Positions 26,397 through 34,117 of a stretch of 64,000 nucleotides of DNA are shown piece by piece (position 1 is the first letter of the stretch; each line of letters starts with the position of its first letter). The stretch covers positions 60,067 to 124,066 of the forward strand of contig VBGP01000007.1 of the NCBI GenBank assembly GCA_005880795.1, written 5' to 3'. This DNA comes from Chloroflexota bacterium (lineage in GTDB: Bacteria; Chloroflexota; Dormibacteria; Dormibacterales; Dormibacteraceae). Under the pieces are notes generated by a model. That model was not told the DNA's origin. It worked only from the letters and a program-made list of their open reading frames with translations, and made no database searches. The position numbers were made by a program, and so were the translations under genes.

Positions 26397-26780
26397 ATGG
26401 CTCGAGGCATGGTCGATTTGCCGGGCACCCGTCCAGTCGAGCAGACGGTGGAGCACTTGCTGGACACATTGCGCGCGAAGGGTTTGACTCTATTCGCGCT
26501 GGTCGACCACAGCGGCGAGGCAGCCAAGGCGGGCCTCACCATGCCGCCGACGAGGGTTGTGATCTTCGGCAACGCCACAGCCGGCACGCCTTTGATGCTC
26601 GCCGCACCGAGCGTCGCGATCGACCTGCCGCTGAAAATCCTGGTTTGGCAGGACACCGCAGGCAAATGTTGGGTTTCGTACAACACACCGGAGTACCTAC
26701 TTGAGCGACACGGTTTTCCGGCCGAGCTGACGAAGAACATATCAGCGGTCGCCGCCATTGCGGCCGCAGCCGCCGGCTAG
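26397..26780 (+). CDS. DUF302 domain protein
   Basis: 127 residues matching the DUF302 pattern: N-terminal VEQTVEHLLDTLRAKGLTLFALVDHSGEAAKAGL, then PTRVVIFGNATAGTPLMLAAPSVAIDLPLKILVWQD, and YNTPEYLLERHG. These proteins form small alpha/beta dimers of unknown biochemistry and often occur near redox or metal-related genes. Here it abuts the zinc-type ABC binding-protein gene (convergent, two bases between stops). No signal peptide is present. Confidence 0.85.
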   Translation: MARGMVDLPGTRPVEQTVEHLLDTLRAKGLTLFALVDHSGEAAKAGLTMPPTRVVIFGNATAGTPLMLAAPSVAIDLPLKILVWQDTAGKCWVSYNTPEYLLERHGFPAELTKNISAVAAIAAAAAG

Positions 26781-26782
26781 CT

Positions 26783-27673
26783 CTATCCGCCGAGTGCTCG
26801 TAGGAGGTCCTTCAGCTGCGCGGTCTGCCAGTCCTGGAACGTCGCGTCGGCTGGAACCAGCGTCTCGGTGATCTTCACCACCGGGATCCCCGCCGAGGTC
26901 GCTCTGTCGACGAGCCCCTGGATGTCGGGTGTCGAGTTCTGAGAGTTGAAGACGAAGGCTCTGATCTGCTTGTTCGCGATCTCGTTCTCGACTTCAGCCT
27001 TGTCAGCGGCGCCGGGGTCCGTGCCCTCGCTGATTGCTTTCAGGTAGCCGTACGGGGTGACCAGGTCAAGTCCCGTTCCCTCGGCCAAGTAAGAGAAGAT
27101 GCTCTCGGTTGCGCCCACTTTGGTGCCGGCGTACTTCTGCCTGATCATGCCAATGGTGTCGTGGTACGCCTTCAGGCCGACAGTCCGGTACTGCTCCGAC
27201 TGTTGCATGAAAGTGGACGCGTCGGCGGGGTCGAGCTTTGCCAGGTCGGATGCGATCCGTTCGATCACCTGGTCGACGTAAGCAGGCGAATACCACATGT
27301 GCGGGTTGTCGCCTTCGCTCTTGCCAAAGAGATCACCGATCGTCAGCACCGTGCGGCCCGCCACCGGGTTGGCTGCGATCAACTTGGGCGCCCAGGCGTC
27401 GTAACCGGCGCCGTTCACGATCACGTACTGGGCTTGCGCGATGAGGCGCGCGTCGCCGGGCGTGGCCTCGTAGGAATGGGGATCGGTGCTCGGGTTGACG
27501 ATGATGCTCGTCACCACCGCACGCGAGCCGCCGACCTGGGCCGCGATGCTGCCCCAGAAGTTCTCCGCCGCGACCACGCGCACCTTGCCGCCATCGGCGC
27601 CGGCGCTCGGCGGCTGGCTCAGACCGCAGGCCGAAAGCAGGATCGCAGCCGCCAGCGCGACCACGCCTTTCAT
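26783..27673 (-). CDS. Zinc/manganese ABC transporter substrate-binding lipoprotein
   Basis: 296 residues from ATG 27673 (MKGVVALAAAILLSACGLSQPP), a lipoprotein signal with lipobox LSAC; the ORF-track start at 27841 lies in the permease gene. It belongs to the ZnuA/TroA cluster A-I family: metal-ligand histidines in STDPHSYEATP and DNPHMWYSP, and a C-terminal acidic segment (VFNSQNSTPDIQG). The His-rich loop of many zinc-specific ZnuA proteins is missing, so manganese or low-affinity zinc is possible. It overlaps the upstream permease stop by four bases and ends the four-gene importer operon. Confidence 0.9.
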   Translation of the reverse strand: MKGVVALAAAILLSACGLSQPPSAGADGGKVRVVAAENFWGSIAAQVGGSRAVVTSIIVNPSTDPHSYEATPGDARLIAQAQYVIVNGAGYDAWAPKLIAANPVAGRTVLTIGDLFGKSEGDNPHMWYSPAYVDQVIERIASDLAKLDPADASTFMQQSEQYRTVGLKAYHDTIGMIRQKYAGTKVGATESIFSYLAEGTGLDLVTPYGYLKAISEGTDPGAADKAEVENEIANKQIRAFVFNSQNSTPDIQGLVDRATSAGIPVVKITETLVPADATFQDWQTAQLKDLLRALGG

Positions 27674-28503
27674 CGTGAGGCGGCCGGGAGCACCCGCCGG
27701 CCGAGCTGCGAGACGAGGTAGGCGGCGAAGGCGAGCGCTGTGATGAAGAAGCTCGCGGGGTAGGAGATATAGAAGGAGAGGACCAGACCAATCCAGACCG
27801 CCGCCAAAGCGATCAGCGCCGAGAGCGCCATGCCGAGCCACGGCCTTGCGGAGAGGTTCTGGGCGACGGCGGCCGGGGTCACCATCAAACCGAAGATCAG
27901 CAGGGCGCCCACTGCCTGCACCGATTCCGCGACCGTGACCGCCACCAGGACCAGGAACAGCGCCGTCAGCGCGCGCGTCGGCACACCCCTCGCGAGGGCG
28001 ACGTCAGGATCCAGGCTGACGAACAGGAGCGGCCGCGCCACCAGGAGCGTGACCGCGCACGTCGCGATGCCGATGATCGACCCGACGACGACCTGGATCG
28101 GCTGCAGTCCGAGGATCGACCCGAACAAAACGCTTATGCCGACTGAGCCGGTGGCGCCGCTCTGCGCCGAGGTGTAAACGCTCAAGAACAGCACGCCGAT
28201 CCCGAGCACCCACGCAAAGATGGTGCCGATCGCCACATCTCGGCCACGCCCCCGGCCGCCAAACGTGCCGATCGCCAGCGCGACCGCGATGCAGCTGCCA
28301 AAGACGCCGGCCAAGAGGTTCAGGCCGGCGAGGAGTCCGCCAAGGCTCCCCGTGAAGGCCACGTGCCCGAGGGCGTCGGAGGTGAACACCTCGTTGCGCA
28401 GGACGACGAAATAGCCGACCAGTCCGGCCGCGAGCGCGATGCATCCGCCGGTCACGAACGCGTTGCGCATGAAGTCGAGGGCGAGCATCTGCCCGATGGA
28501 CAT
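27670..28503 (-). CDS. Zinc/manganese ABC transporter permease (second)
   Basis: 277 residues from ATG 28503 (MSIGQMLALDFMRNAFVTGG). It is an ABC-3 (ZnuB-type) integral membrane protein with eight to nine hydrophobic segments and the family motif DALGHVAFTGSLGG; the cytoplasmic loop DPDVALARGVPTRAL contacts the ATPase. It shares only the fold with the adjacent permease, implying a heterodimeric channel rather than the usual ZnuB homodimer. Start and stop overlap both neighbours, so the operon is translationally coupled. Confidence 0.9.
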   Translation of the reverse strand: MSIGQMLALDFMRNAFVTGGCIALAAGLVGYFVVLRNEVFTSDALGHVAFTGSLGGLLAGLNLLAGVFGSCIAVALAIGTFGGRGRGRDVAIGTIFAWVLGIGVLFLSVYTSAQSGATGSVGISVLFGSILGLQPIQVVVGSIIGIATCAVTLLVARPLLFVSLDPDVALARGVPTRALTALFLVLVAVTVAESVQAVGALLIFGLMVTPAAVAQNLSARPWLGMALSALIALAAVWIGLVLSFYISYPASFFITALAFAAYLVSQLGRRVLPAASR

Positions 28504-29399
28504 CAGGCCTCCGCCGCGAACCACGCGCCGCGAAGCTGAAAGTTTCCCCTGCGAATCGCCGATGCCCCCTTCACCGCCCGAATCGCCACGTAAGCGACAA
28601 AGGAGACAGTGCTGATAAAGAACCCCACGGGGAGGTCGCTGAAGTACGCGAGGGCCACCCCGAGCCAGGTGAACCCCAGCGACAGCAGGACGCTCAGGGC
28701 CAGCGCGCGCACTGGCCGCGCGGTGAGCTGCAGCGCTGAGGCTCCGGGTGCGACGAGCAGGGCAAAGATCAGGAGCGTACCCACGATCTGCACGGTGATC
28801 GCGACGGAGAGGGCGACGATGACGAGAAACCCGATGGACAGCAGCCGCACGTTCACCCCGCGCGCCTCAGCCACGTCCGGGTCGACTGTCGCGAAGACCA
28901 GCCGTCGGCCGAAGATGGCCAGCGCGCCGAGGCCGAGCAGCGCCACGACGAAGGTGAGCTGAACGTCTCGATCGGAGATTCCGAGGATGGTTCCGAACAG
29001 GAAGCCGTAGATGCCCGCGGCGCTGCCCGCGTAGAGGCGGAAGAAAAGCAGGCCGAGCCCGAGCGAGAAGGCGAGGATCGAGCCCACTGCTGCAGACTCC
29101 GCGCGATGGCCCGCATCGACGTTGCGTCCCACCCAACCGATGCCAAGCGCGGCGGCGACGCAGAAGGCGACCAGGCCAAAAACAGGAGCGACGTGGACGA
29201 GGACGGCACCCGCCGCGCCCGGAAAGCCGACCTGCGACAGCATGTGCGCCGCGAAACTCTGACCGCGCAGCACCACGAAATACCCGGCCGCCCCGGCGAG
29301 CAGGGCGACCAGCGTGCCCGCGACAAACGCGTTCTGCATGAAGTGGAACTGGAGCAGCAGCTGCACGTCTGCGACCAGATCCCACGAAGGCCCCTGCAC
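28503..29399 (-). CDS. Zinc/manganese ABC transporter permease (first)
   Basis: 298 residues starting at GTG 29399, which shares its G with the ATPase stop (TAGTG). ABC-3 family permease: VVLRGQSFAAHMLSQVGFPGAAGAVL is the conserved second-helix region and ATVDPDVAEARGVNVRLLS the coupling loop. Its C-terminus (RRGNFQLRGAWFAAEA) is extended. The 626-residue ORF on the track is an artefact: its first ~328 residues are the out-of-frame shadow of the ATPase gene. It pairs with the second permease downstream. Confidence 0.88.
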   Translation of the reverse strand: MQGPSWDLVADVQLLLQFHFMQNAFVAGTLVALLAGAAGYFVVLRGQSFAAHMLSQVGFPGAAGAVLVHVAPVFGLVAFCVAAALGIGWVGRNVDAGHRAESAAVGSILAFSLGLGLLFFRLYAGSAAGIYGFLFGTILGISDRDVQLTFVVALLGLGALAIFGRRLVFATVDPDVAEARGVNVRLLSIGFLVIVALSVAITVQIVGTLLIFALLVAPGASALQLTARPVRALALSVLLSLGFTWLGVALAYFSDLPVGFFISTVSFVAYVAIRAVKGASAIRRGNFQLRGAWFAAEA

Positions 29400-30187
29400 T
29401 AGTGATCGACGGGGTGATAGCTGACGGGCTCGTGCTGCCCGACCACGACGAGGCGGCCGTCGCTCGTCCTGAGGACCTCGACCGGTGCGCCGTAGAGCCG
29501 GGTCAGCGTCTCGGTCCGGATCACCTCTTCCGGCCGGCCGCAAAGCACGTGTCCCCCCGCGACGTAAACGACCCGATCGACGAAGGGCAGGATGGGGTTG
29601 ATGTCGTGGGCGACCAGGAGCACCGTGACGAGGTGCCTCTGGCAGATGGTTCGGATCAGGTCGGAGATCGCCTGCTGGTTGTTGAGGTCGAGACTCTCCA
29701 GGGGCTCGTCGAGCATCAGCATTCGCGCCCCCGTGACCAGCGCCTGCGCGATGAGGATTCGCTGCTGCTCGCCGCCTGAAAGCTCGCCGATCGGCCGGCC
29801 GGCGTAGGCGGTGGCACCCACCAGCTCGATCATCTCCCCCACCTTCGCCTCCTTGGTGCGCGAGGGGAGGGGCACGCCGAGCCGGTCGCCATCGAGGCCC
29901 AAGCGCACCAGGTCGAGAGCACGGATCCTGAGGTCGGGGTCGAACCTGCGGCGCTGCGGCAGGTAACCGACCTGATCGTTGCCGCGGCGGACCGTACGCC
30001 CAAAGACCCGCGCCGTGCCTGCGCTCAGCGGGACGACGCCTAAAAGCGCCTTCAACAAGGTGGATTTGCCCGCTCCGTTCGGACCGAGGATGGCGACGAA
30101 CTCGCCGGCCGCCACCTCCAGGCTCGCATCCCGCCAGACGAGCTGACCGCCCAGGGAGACACTCGCCCGCTCGAGCGCGACCGCCAT
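29399..30187 (-). CDS. Zinc/manganese ABC transporter ATP-binding protein
   Basis: 262 residues from ATG 30187 (MAVALERASVSLGG), preceded by an AAGGGGGG Shine-Dalgarno; the ORF-track start at 30271 runs into the regulatory region and was rejected. ABC ATPase motifs are Walker A GPNGAGKST, signature LSGGEQQRI, Walker B MLMLDEP and H-loop VAHDIN. It is of the ZnuC type. First gene of the importer operon, divergent from the Fur-family regulator, with operator-like repeats between them. Confidence 0.92.
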   Translation of the reverse strand: MAVALERASVSLGGQLVWRDASLEVAAGEFVAILGPNGAGKSTLLKALLGVVPLSAGTARVFGRTVRRGNDQVGYLPQRRRFDPDLRIRALDLVRLGLDGDRLGVPLPSRTKEAKVGEMIELVGATAYAGRPIGELSGGEQQRILIAQALVTGARMLMLDEPLESLDLNNQQAISDLIRTICQRHLVTVLLVAHDINPILPFVDRVVYVAGGHVLCGRPEEVIRTETLTRLYGAPVEVLRTSDGRLVVVGQHEPVSYHPVDH

Positions 30188-30225
30188 CCCACCCCCCTTC
30201 TGATCCACCGCCACCCCGACCAAGA

Positions 30226-30280
30226 TGCGCAAGATTATTGCACAAGACATATGCGCAAGCCGCATGCGCAAGCCGCATAT
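30226..30280. promoter_or_regulatory. Operator-like repeats between zinc importer and Fur-family gene
   Basis: Two structures sit in 104 intergenic bases. At 30226-30244 lies TGCGCAA-N5-TTGCACA, with one arm mismatch. At 30249-30280 lies a longer symmetrical block in which two overlapping ATGCG-N5-CGCAT units share a central CGCATGCG, and ATATGCG/CGCATAT form the outer arms. The motif ATGCGCAAG occurs three times in direct orientation. They lie in the shared promoter of the importer and of the Fur/Zur-type gene, exactly where a metalloregulator should bind. The sequence differs from the actinobacterial Zur box. Confidence 0.7.
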
Positions 30281-30291
30281 ACTTGGCCCAG

Positions 30292-30678
30292 ATGCCCCGC
30301 CCCAGCCCGGTGACCGACGAGGTGCGCCGCCTGTTCGAGATCCAGGAACGGCATGCGTGGTCGATCGACGAGCTGCACGACACGGTCCGCTCCTCGCTCG
30401 GATCTGCCGACTACTCGTCGGTCTTCAGGGCCGTGAGCATGCTCGAGAAGCAGGGTTTGATCGACCGCATCGACCTGGGCGAAGGCCACGCCCGCTTCGA
30501 GCTGCGCGACGACCATCACGAGCACATCCGCTGCGACAGCTGCGGGCGCGTGGCGGAGGTTCCGGTCTGCGTCCTCGACGACGCCGCGGCGCAGGTCCAG
30601 AGCCTCACCGGTTACAGGGTGCTCAGCCACCAGGTCGTGTTCGGCGGTCTGTGCCGCGAGTGTGCGGCCCGCGCGTAG
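30292..30678 (+). CDS. zur: Fur-family metalloregulator, probable Zur
   Basis: 128 residues from ATG 30292 (MPRPSPVTDEVRRLFEIQERHAW). The winged helix (~20-75) includes DYSSVFRAVSMLEKQGLIDRI. The metal-binding region is FELRDDHHEHIRCDSCGRVAEVP, and a second CxxC (CRECAARA) ends the protein, forming the structural zinc site of Fur-family dimers. Divergence from a zinc-type ABC operon and the operator repeats between them support zinc-dependent repression of uptake. Fur (iron) or Mur (manganese) specificity cannot be excluded from sequence. Confidence 0.85.
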   Translation: MPRPSPVTDEVRRLFEIQERHAWSIDELHDTVRSSLGSADYSSVFRAVSMLEKQGLIDRIDLGEGHARFELRDDHHEHIRCDSCGRVAEVPVCVLDDAAAQVQSLTGYRVLSHQVVFGGLCRECAARA

Positions 30679-30846
30679 TTACGTTGTCGGCGAGACCTGG
30701 ACTTTGAGGCCCGTCCCGGCCAGGAAAGCGTCGATAGCCTTGGGGTAGTCGTCGAGCGAGAATCGATTGGTGATCATCGCCTCTGAATCGATGACGCCCC
30801 TGGCGAACAGGGTCAACGCTCGCTCGAAGCTGTGCAGGACGGCGAG
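30679..30846 (-). pseudogene. Zinc-dependent alcohol dehydrogenase, C-terminal remnant
   Basis: Reading the reverse complement upstream of TAA 30681-30679 gives a clean dehydrogenase C-terminus: AVLHSFERALTLFARGVIDS, then EAMITNRFSLDDYPKAIDAF and LAGTGLKVQVSPTT. This is the end of a medium-chain (sorbitol/threonine-type) dehydrogenase. About 55 codons upstream the homology stops, and a TAG blocks the frame at 30861-30859. At least 280 residues, including the catalytic zinc and NAD sites, are missing, so it is non-functional. It abuts the truncated LacI gene head-to-head, implying one deletion that removed both 5' ends and the divergent promoter. Confidence 0.75.
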
Positions 30847-31729
30847 CGAGCGCCTGGACTACCGCCACAACCTCACCGCGAGCAGTCTCCGAAGATCGGA
30901 CGGCCGGAGCGCCACGATCGGCGTCGTCCTCGAGGATGTTTCCAACCCTTTCGCCTCGGCGCTGCATCGGTCGATCGAGGACGTTGCGGTGCGGCGTGGC
31001 GTGCTCGTCTTTGCCGGCAGCTCCGACGAAGACGAGGACAGGGAACGAAAGTTGATTTCAGCGTTCGCCTCCAGGCGGGTCGACGGCCTGATCATCCAGC
31101 CCGCGAGCCATGATCACAGCTACCTGCTGACGGAACGCAAGGTGGGTACGGCGATCGTGTTCGTGGACCGCCCGGCAGGTTTTTTCGACGCCGATACGGT
31201 GCTCACCGACAACGCGGCCGGCGTGCGCCGCGGGATGCGGCACCTGATCGCGCACGGCCATCGCAGAATCGGATACCTGGGTGACCTACACACGATCGCC
31301 ACGGCCGCCGAGAGGCATCGCGGGTACGTGCAGGAGCTCGCCGCGCAGAAGATCCAGCTGGATGAACGGCTGGTGCGCCTGGACCTGCATGGAATCGAGA
31401 AAGCCGAGGCGGCGGTCACCGAAATGCTGGCCGCCTCACCAAGACCGACCGCGCTGTTTGCGGGACAGAACCTGATCACGATCGGCGCCTTCCGTGCGAT
31501 GCGGCACCTCGAGCTGCACAATCGGATCGCCCTGGTCGGCTTCGACGACTTCCTGCTCGCGGACCTCCTCGAGCCTGGGATCACGGTCATCGCCCAGGAC
31601 CCCGCGGCAATCGGGCGCACAGCCGCGGAGATGTTGTTCCGCCGCCTGGATGGTGATCGATCGCCGTCGGAACACCACACCGTCGTGACCCAGATGATCA
31701 CCAGGGGTTCGGGCGAGATCCGTCCGTGA
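30842..31729 (+). pseudogene. LacI-family regulator lacking its DNA-binding domain
   Basis: The homology begins abruptly at ASERLDYRHNLTASSLRRSD, the last helix of the LacI headpiece and hinge, then runs through an intact sensor domain (TIGVVLEDVSNPFASALHRSIEDVA to ALVGFDDFLLADLLEPGITVIAQDP) to the normal C-terminus. The first ~45 residues with the helix-turn-helix are gone; the ORF-track start at 30767 merely uses dehydrogenase-remnant sequence. Even if translated it could not bind DNA as a LacI repressor. It is followed by, and overlaps by four bases (GTGA), an intact sugar-kinase gene. Confidence 0.8.
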
Positions 31730-32640
31730 TCGTCGTCTGCGGCGAAGCGCTGATCGACATGATCCACAACGGCGACGGCACGCAGCGGGCGGCGCCAGGC
31801 GGAGGACCGTTCAACACGGCCCGAGCCCTTGCGAGGCTCGGCGTCCCCACCGCATTTCTCGGACGCCTTTCGACCGACGCTTTTGGACGCGACCTGGCCG
31901 GCCTGCTCGAAGATGACGGCGCGGACCTGCGCTTCGCGACGCTCGGTCCGGAGTCGACCACCATCGCGGTCGCCGACGTCGACAGCGAGGGTCTCGCCGA
32001 GTACGAGTTCCTCATCCAGGGCACCTCGGCGCCAAACCTGACGCCGGAGATGCTTCCGCAGGGTTTTGACGCGAACGTGAGCGCGCTCCACCTCGGCACG
32101 CTTGGGCTTGTCCTCGAGCCGATGGCCTCTACGTTGGCCGGGCTGGCCGAGCGCGAGAGCGGCCGCCGGCTTTTGATGCTCGACCCCAACATCAGGCTCG
32201 GGCTCATCCCGGAGGACGAGTACCGCGAGCGCCTGCGCACCGTGATTGCGCAAAGCACGATCGTGAAAGCCAGCGATACAGACGTGGCCTGGCTGTATCC
32301 GGAGGTCGATCACGAACGCGCCGCGGATCGCCTCCTCAATGAGGGCGTGCGGCTGGCCGTCGTGACTCTCGGCGCAGACGGCGCGTTTGGCGCCCACCGC
32401 GACTTCCGAGTGAGGGTCGCCGCGCCGCAGGTGGAGGTCGTGGACACCATCGGGGCGGGCGACGCATTCGGGGCCGCGCTGTTGGCGTGGCTCCATGACC
32501 AGGGCTGCCTGAACCCGGAGCTCAGCCTGGAGGAGGACGAACTGCGCGCGGCCCTCGAATTCGCATGCCTGGCCGCCGCCATCACCTGCACGCGGGCGGG
32601 TGCCGACCCGCCTCGCCGATCGGAGATGCTCCCCGGCTGA
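31726..32640 (+). CDS. PfkB-family carbohydrate kinase (fructokinase-like)
   Basis: 304 residues of the ribokinase/PfkB superfamily. N-terminal signature PGGGPFNTARALARLG, lid strands, and the C-terminal anion-hole/catalytic motif DTIGAGDAFGAALLAW with the base Asp. The N-terminus (MIVVCGEALIDMI) is typical of fructokinases. GTG start overlapping the LacI remnant's stop suggests the kinase was once in an operon with the regulator. The deleted dehydrogenase-LacI-kinase trio looks like a sugar-alcohol (sorbitol or mannitol to fructose to fructose-6-phosphate) module. Its native promoter is probably lost, so expression may depend on read-through from zur. Confidence 0.88.
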   Translation: MIVVCGEALIDMIHNGDGTQRAAPGGGPFNTARALARLGVPTAFLGRLSTDAFGRDLAGLLEDDGADLRFATLGPESTTIAVADVDSEGLAEYEFLIQGTSAPNLTPEMLPQGFDANVSALHLGTLGLVLEPMASTLAGLAERESGRRLLMLDPNIRLGLIPEDEYRERLRTVIAQSTIVKASDTDVAWLYPEVDHERAADRLLNEGVRLAVVTLGADGAFGAHRDFRVRVAAPQVEVVDTIGAGDAFGAALLAWLHDQGCLNPELSLEEDELRAALEFACLAAAITCTRAGADPPRRSEMLPG

Positions 32641-32646
32641 CCGTCG

Positions 32647-33462
32647 CTACCGAGCTAGCGCGCGCTTGTAGCGCTCGGCGGATCGACGCACGGCGTTCTT
32701 GCCGTCGGACCTCACGTTGCGGTCCCACCACGCGCCATAGATGCGGTCGAACTCGAACGGCTCGACGGCAGCCACTATGCGCTCGATCTCGGTCGCCGGC
32801 AGCGGGATGTAGTTCGGGTAGCTGTACATGAAGCTGACCCACCTCCTGTCCTGCGCGACCTGGAGGATGTCGCCGCTCAGGAGCGCGCCGCGGCCGCCCG
32901 CACCCCCGGGCCAGTGCATGACCGTGCCACCTTCGAAATGCCCTCCCGCCCGAATCAGGGTCATGCCGTCCCACAGGGTTTTCGTCTCACCGCTCCACGA
33001 CTCGATGCATGGATCGGTTCGCATCACCCACCGCGCGTCTGCCGTATGCAAGAAGACTGGCGCGTCGAATGCCCTGCTCCACTCCACGATGGATGAGTAG
33101 TAGTGGGGATGCGAGATCGCGATCGCGCGGATGCCGCCGAGGTCCCGCAACGCAGTGATGGTGGCGTCGTCGATCACGGTGATGCAGTCCCAAAGCAAAT
33201 TGCCTTGGGGAGAACGAACGACCAGCGCGCGCTGGCCGATCGCAAACGACGGTTCGGTGCCGATGCCGACCAGGCCCAGGTCGTCACGCAGCTGGTTGTG
33301 ATGCTTCTCACGCAGCTCCTCCAGGGTCGTCCATCGCTGGCCGCCCCACCCGACGTACTGCCGCTCGTCTTCGCAGATGGGGCAGCGCTGAGGGGTGTCA
33401 ACCGTGGGCGCGAATTGGACGCCGCAGGCTGCGCAGATGTGACACCGTGCCTCGCCTTTCAT
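32647..33462 (-). CDS. MBL-fold protein with N-terminal zinc ribbon
   Basis: 271 residues from ATG 33462 (MKGEARCHICAACGVQF). Residues 7-38 form a CxxC...CxxC zinc ribbon (CHICAACG, then CPICEDE). The rest is metallo-beta-lactamase-like: a first strand pair, then AIAISHPHYYSSIVEWS where the HxHxDH motif is expected, AGGHFEGGTVMHWPG, and LLSGDILQVAQDRRW. The metal motif is degenerate (HPHYYS: the DH pair is lacking), though the later His and Asp ligands remain. Activity is therefore uncertain; a one-metal or non-catalytic hydrolase is possible. No operon partners. Confidence 0.75.
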   Translation of the reverse strand: MKGEARCHICAACGVQFAPTVDTPQRCPICEDERQYVGWGGQRWTTLEELREKHHNQLRDDLGLVGIGTEPSFAIGQRALVVRSPQGNLLWDCITVIDDATITALRDLGGIRAIAISHPHYYSSIVEWSRAFDAPVFLHTADARWVMRTDPCIESWSGETKTLWDGMTLIRAGGHFEGGTVMHWPGGAGGRGALLSGDILQVAQDRRWVSFMYSYPNYIPLPATEIERIVAAVEPFEFDRIYGAWWDRNVRSDGKNAVRRSAERYKRALAR

Positions 33463-33574
33463 ATCCGCAATGTAGCGCCCTAGTTGCGGACCAGCCCCTC
33501 CCCATGAAGGGGGAGGAGCTAGATCCAACCCGTCAGCCGTTTCCTATTTAGGAATCTCTGGAGGGAGCGTTCGA

Positions 33575-34117
33575 ATGCATATACGGCTGCCTCGCCTGAG
33601 GCGTCCTGTCGTGACGGTTTTTGGGGCCGCCGCATTCGGGGCGCTGCTCGCGGGCGCGGGGCCGCAGGTGCCCACCATGCTGGACCGCCCTTCGTGTCTA
33701 GACACAGTGATGAGGGCGGTGGCGAGCGACCGGGCGGTGGCCGGAACCTACAACTGCTTTGACAGCAATCTTCAGATGGGGCTTCAGTCGGTCGGCATCG
33801 ATTCCGACAGCGCGTTTGCGGCCCGGATCGGCCAGGACGGTGACTACCGCTTTGTGCACAAGACTGAGGACGGGGGCTACGTCTACGAGTTCGACCGTCC
33901 AACCACGCCCCATGACAAATTCAAGGGTGTGGTGGTTGCGCTGGGGTTGCCCGAGACATCGGCCGACATGCGCGGCGGGAAGCTGGGGGCGGCGTTGACG
34001 GTGAGGCGCGACCTTCGCGCCGCATGGGCCGAGATCTCCGGCAAGACGCAGAATGCGGAGAGCAAGCTGTATACGTTTTACGTGGGTGCGGACGGCAAGA
34101 TCACAGCCGTCAAGTAG
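33575..34117 (+). CDS. Secreted hypothetical protein
   Basis: 180 residues. The N-terminus (MHIRLPRLRRPVVTVFGAAAFGALLAGAGP) is a Sec signal peptide with probable cleavage after AGA. The mature part contains one conserved-looking cysteine pair (SCLD and YNCFD) and a small alpha/beta C-terminal region (LYTFYVGADGKITAVK). A GGAGGGA Shine-Dalgarno lies ten or so bases upstream of the ATG. I do not recognise the family. It is followed by the cytochrome P450 gene, whose open frame begins inside this gene. Confidence 0.65.
   Translation: MHIRLPRLRRPVVTVFGAAAFGALLAGAGPQVPTMLDRPSCLDTVMRAVASDRAVAGTYNCFDSNLQMGLQSVGIDSDSAFAARIGQDGDYRFVHKTEDGGYVYEFDRPTTPHDKFKGVVVALGLPETSADMRGGKLGAALTVRRDLRAAWAEISGKTQNAESKLYTFYVGADGKITAVK

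Noticed and set aside
29400-30383. N-terminal half of the 626-residue ORF 28503-30383 (minus)
   Set aside because: Its first ~328 residues are an out-of-frame shadow of the ABC ATPase gene; the permease begins at GTG 29399.
31120-32496. 458-residue minus-strand ORF
   Set aside because: Antisense shadow of the LacI remnant and PfkB kinase; no domain signature, composition typical of GC-rich shadow frames.
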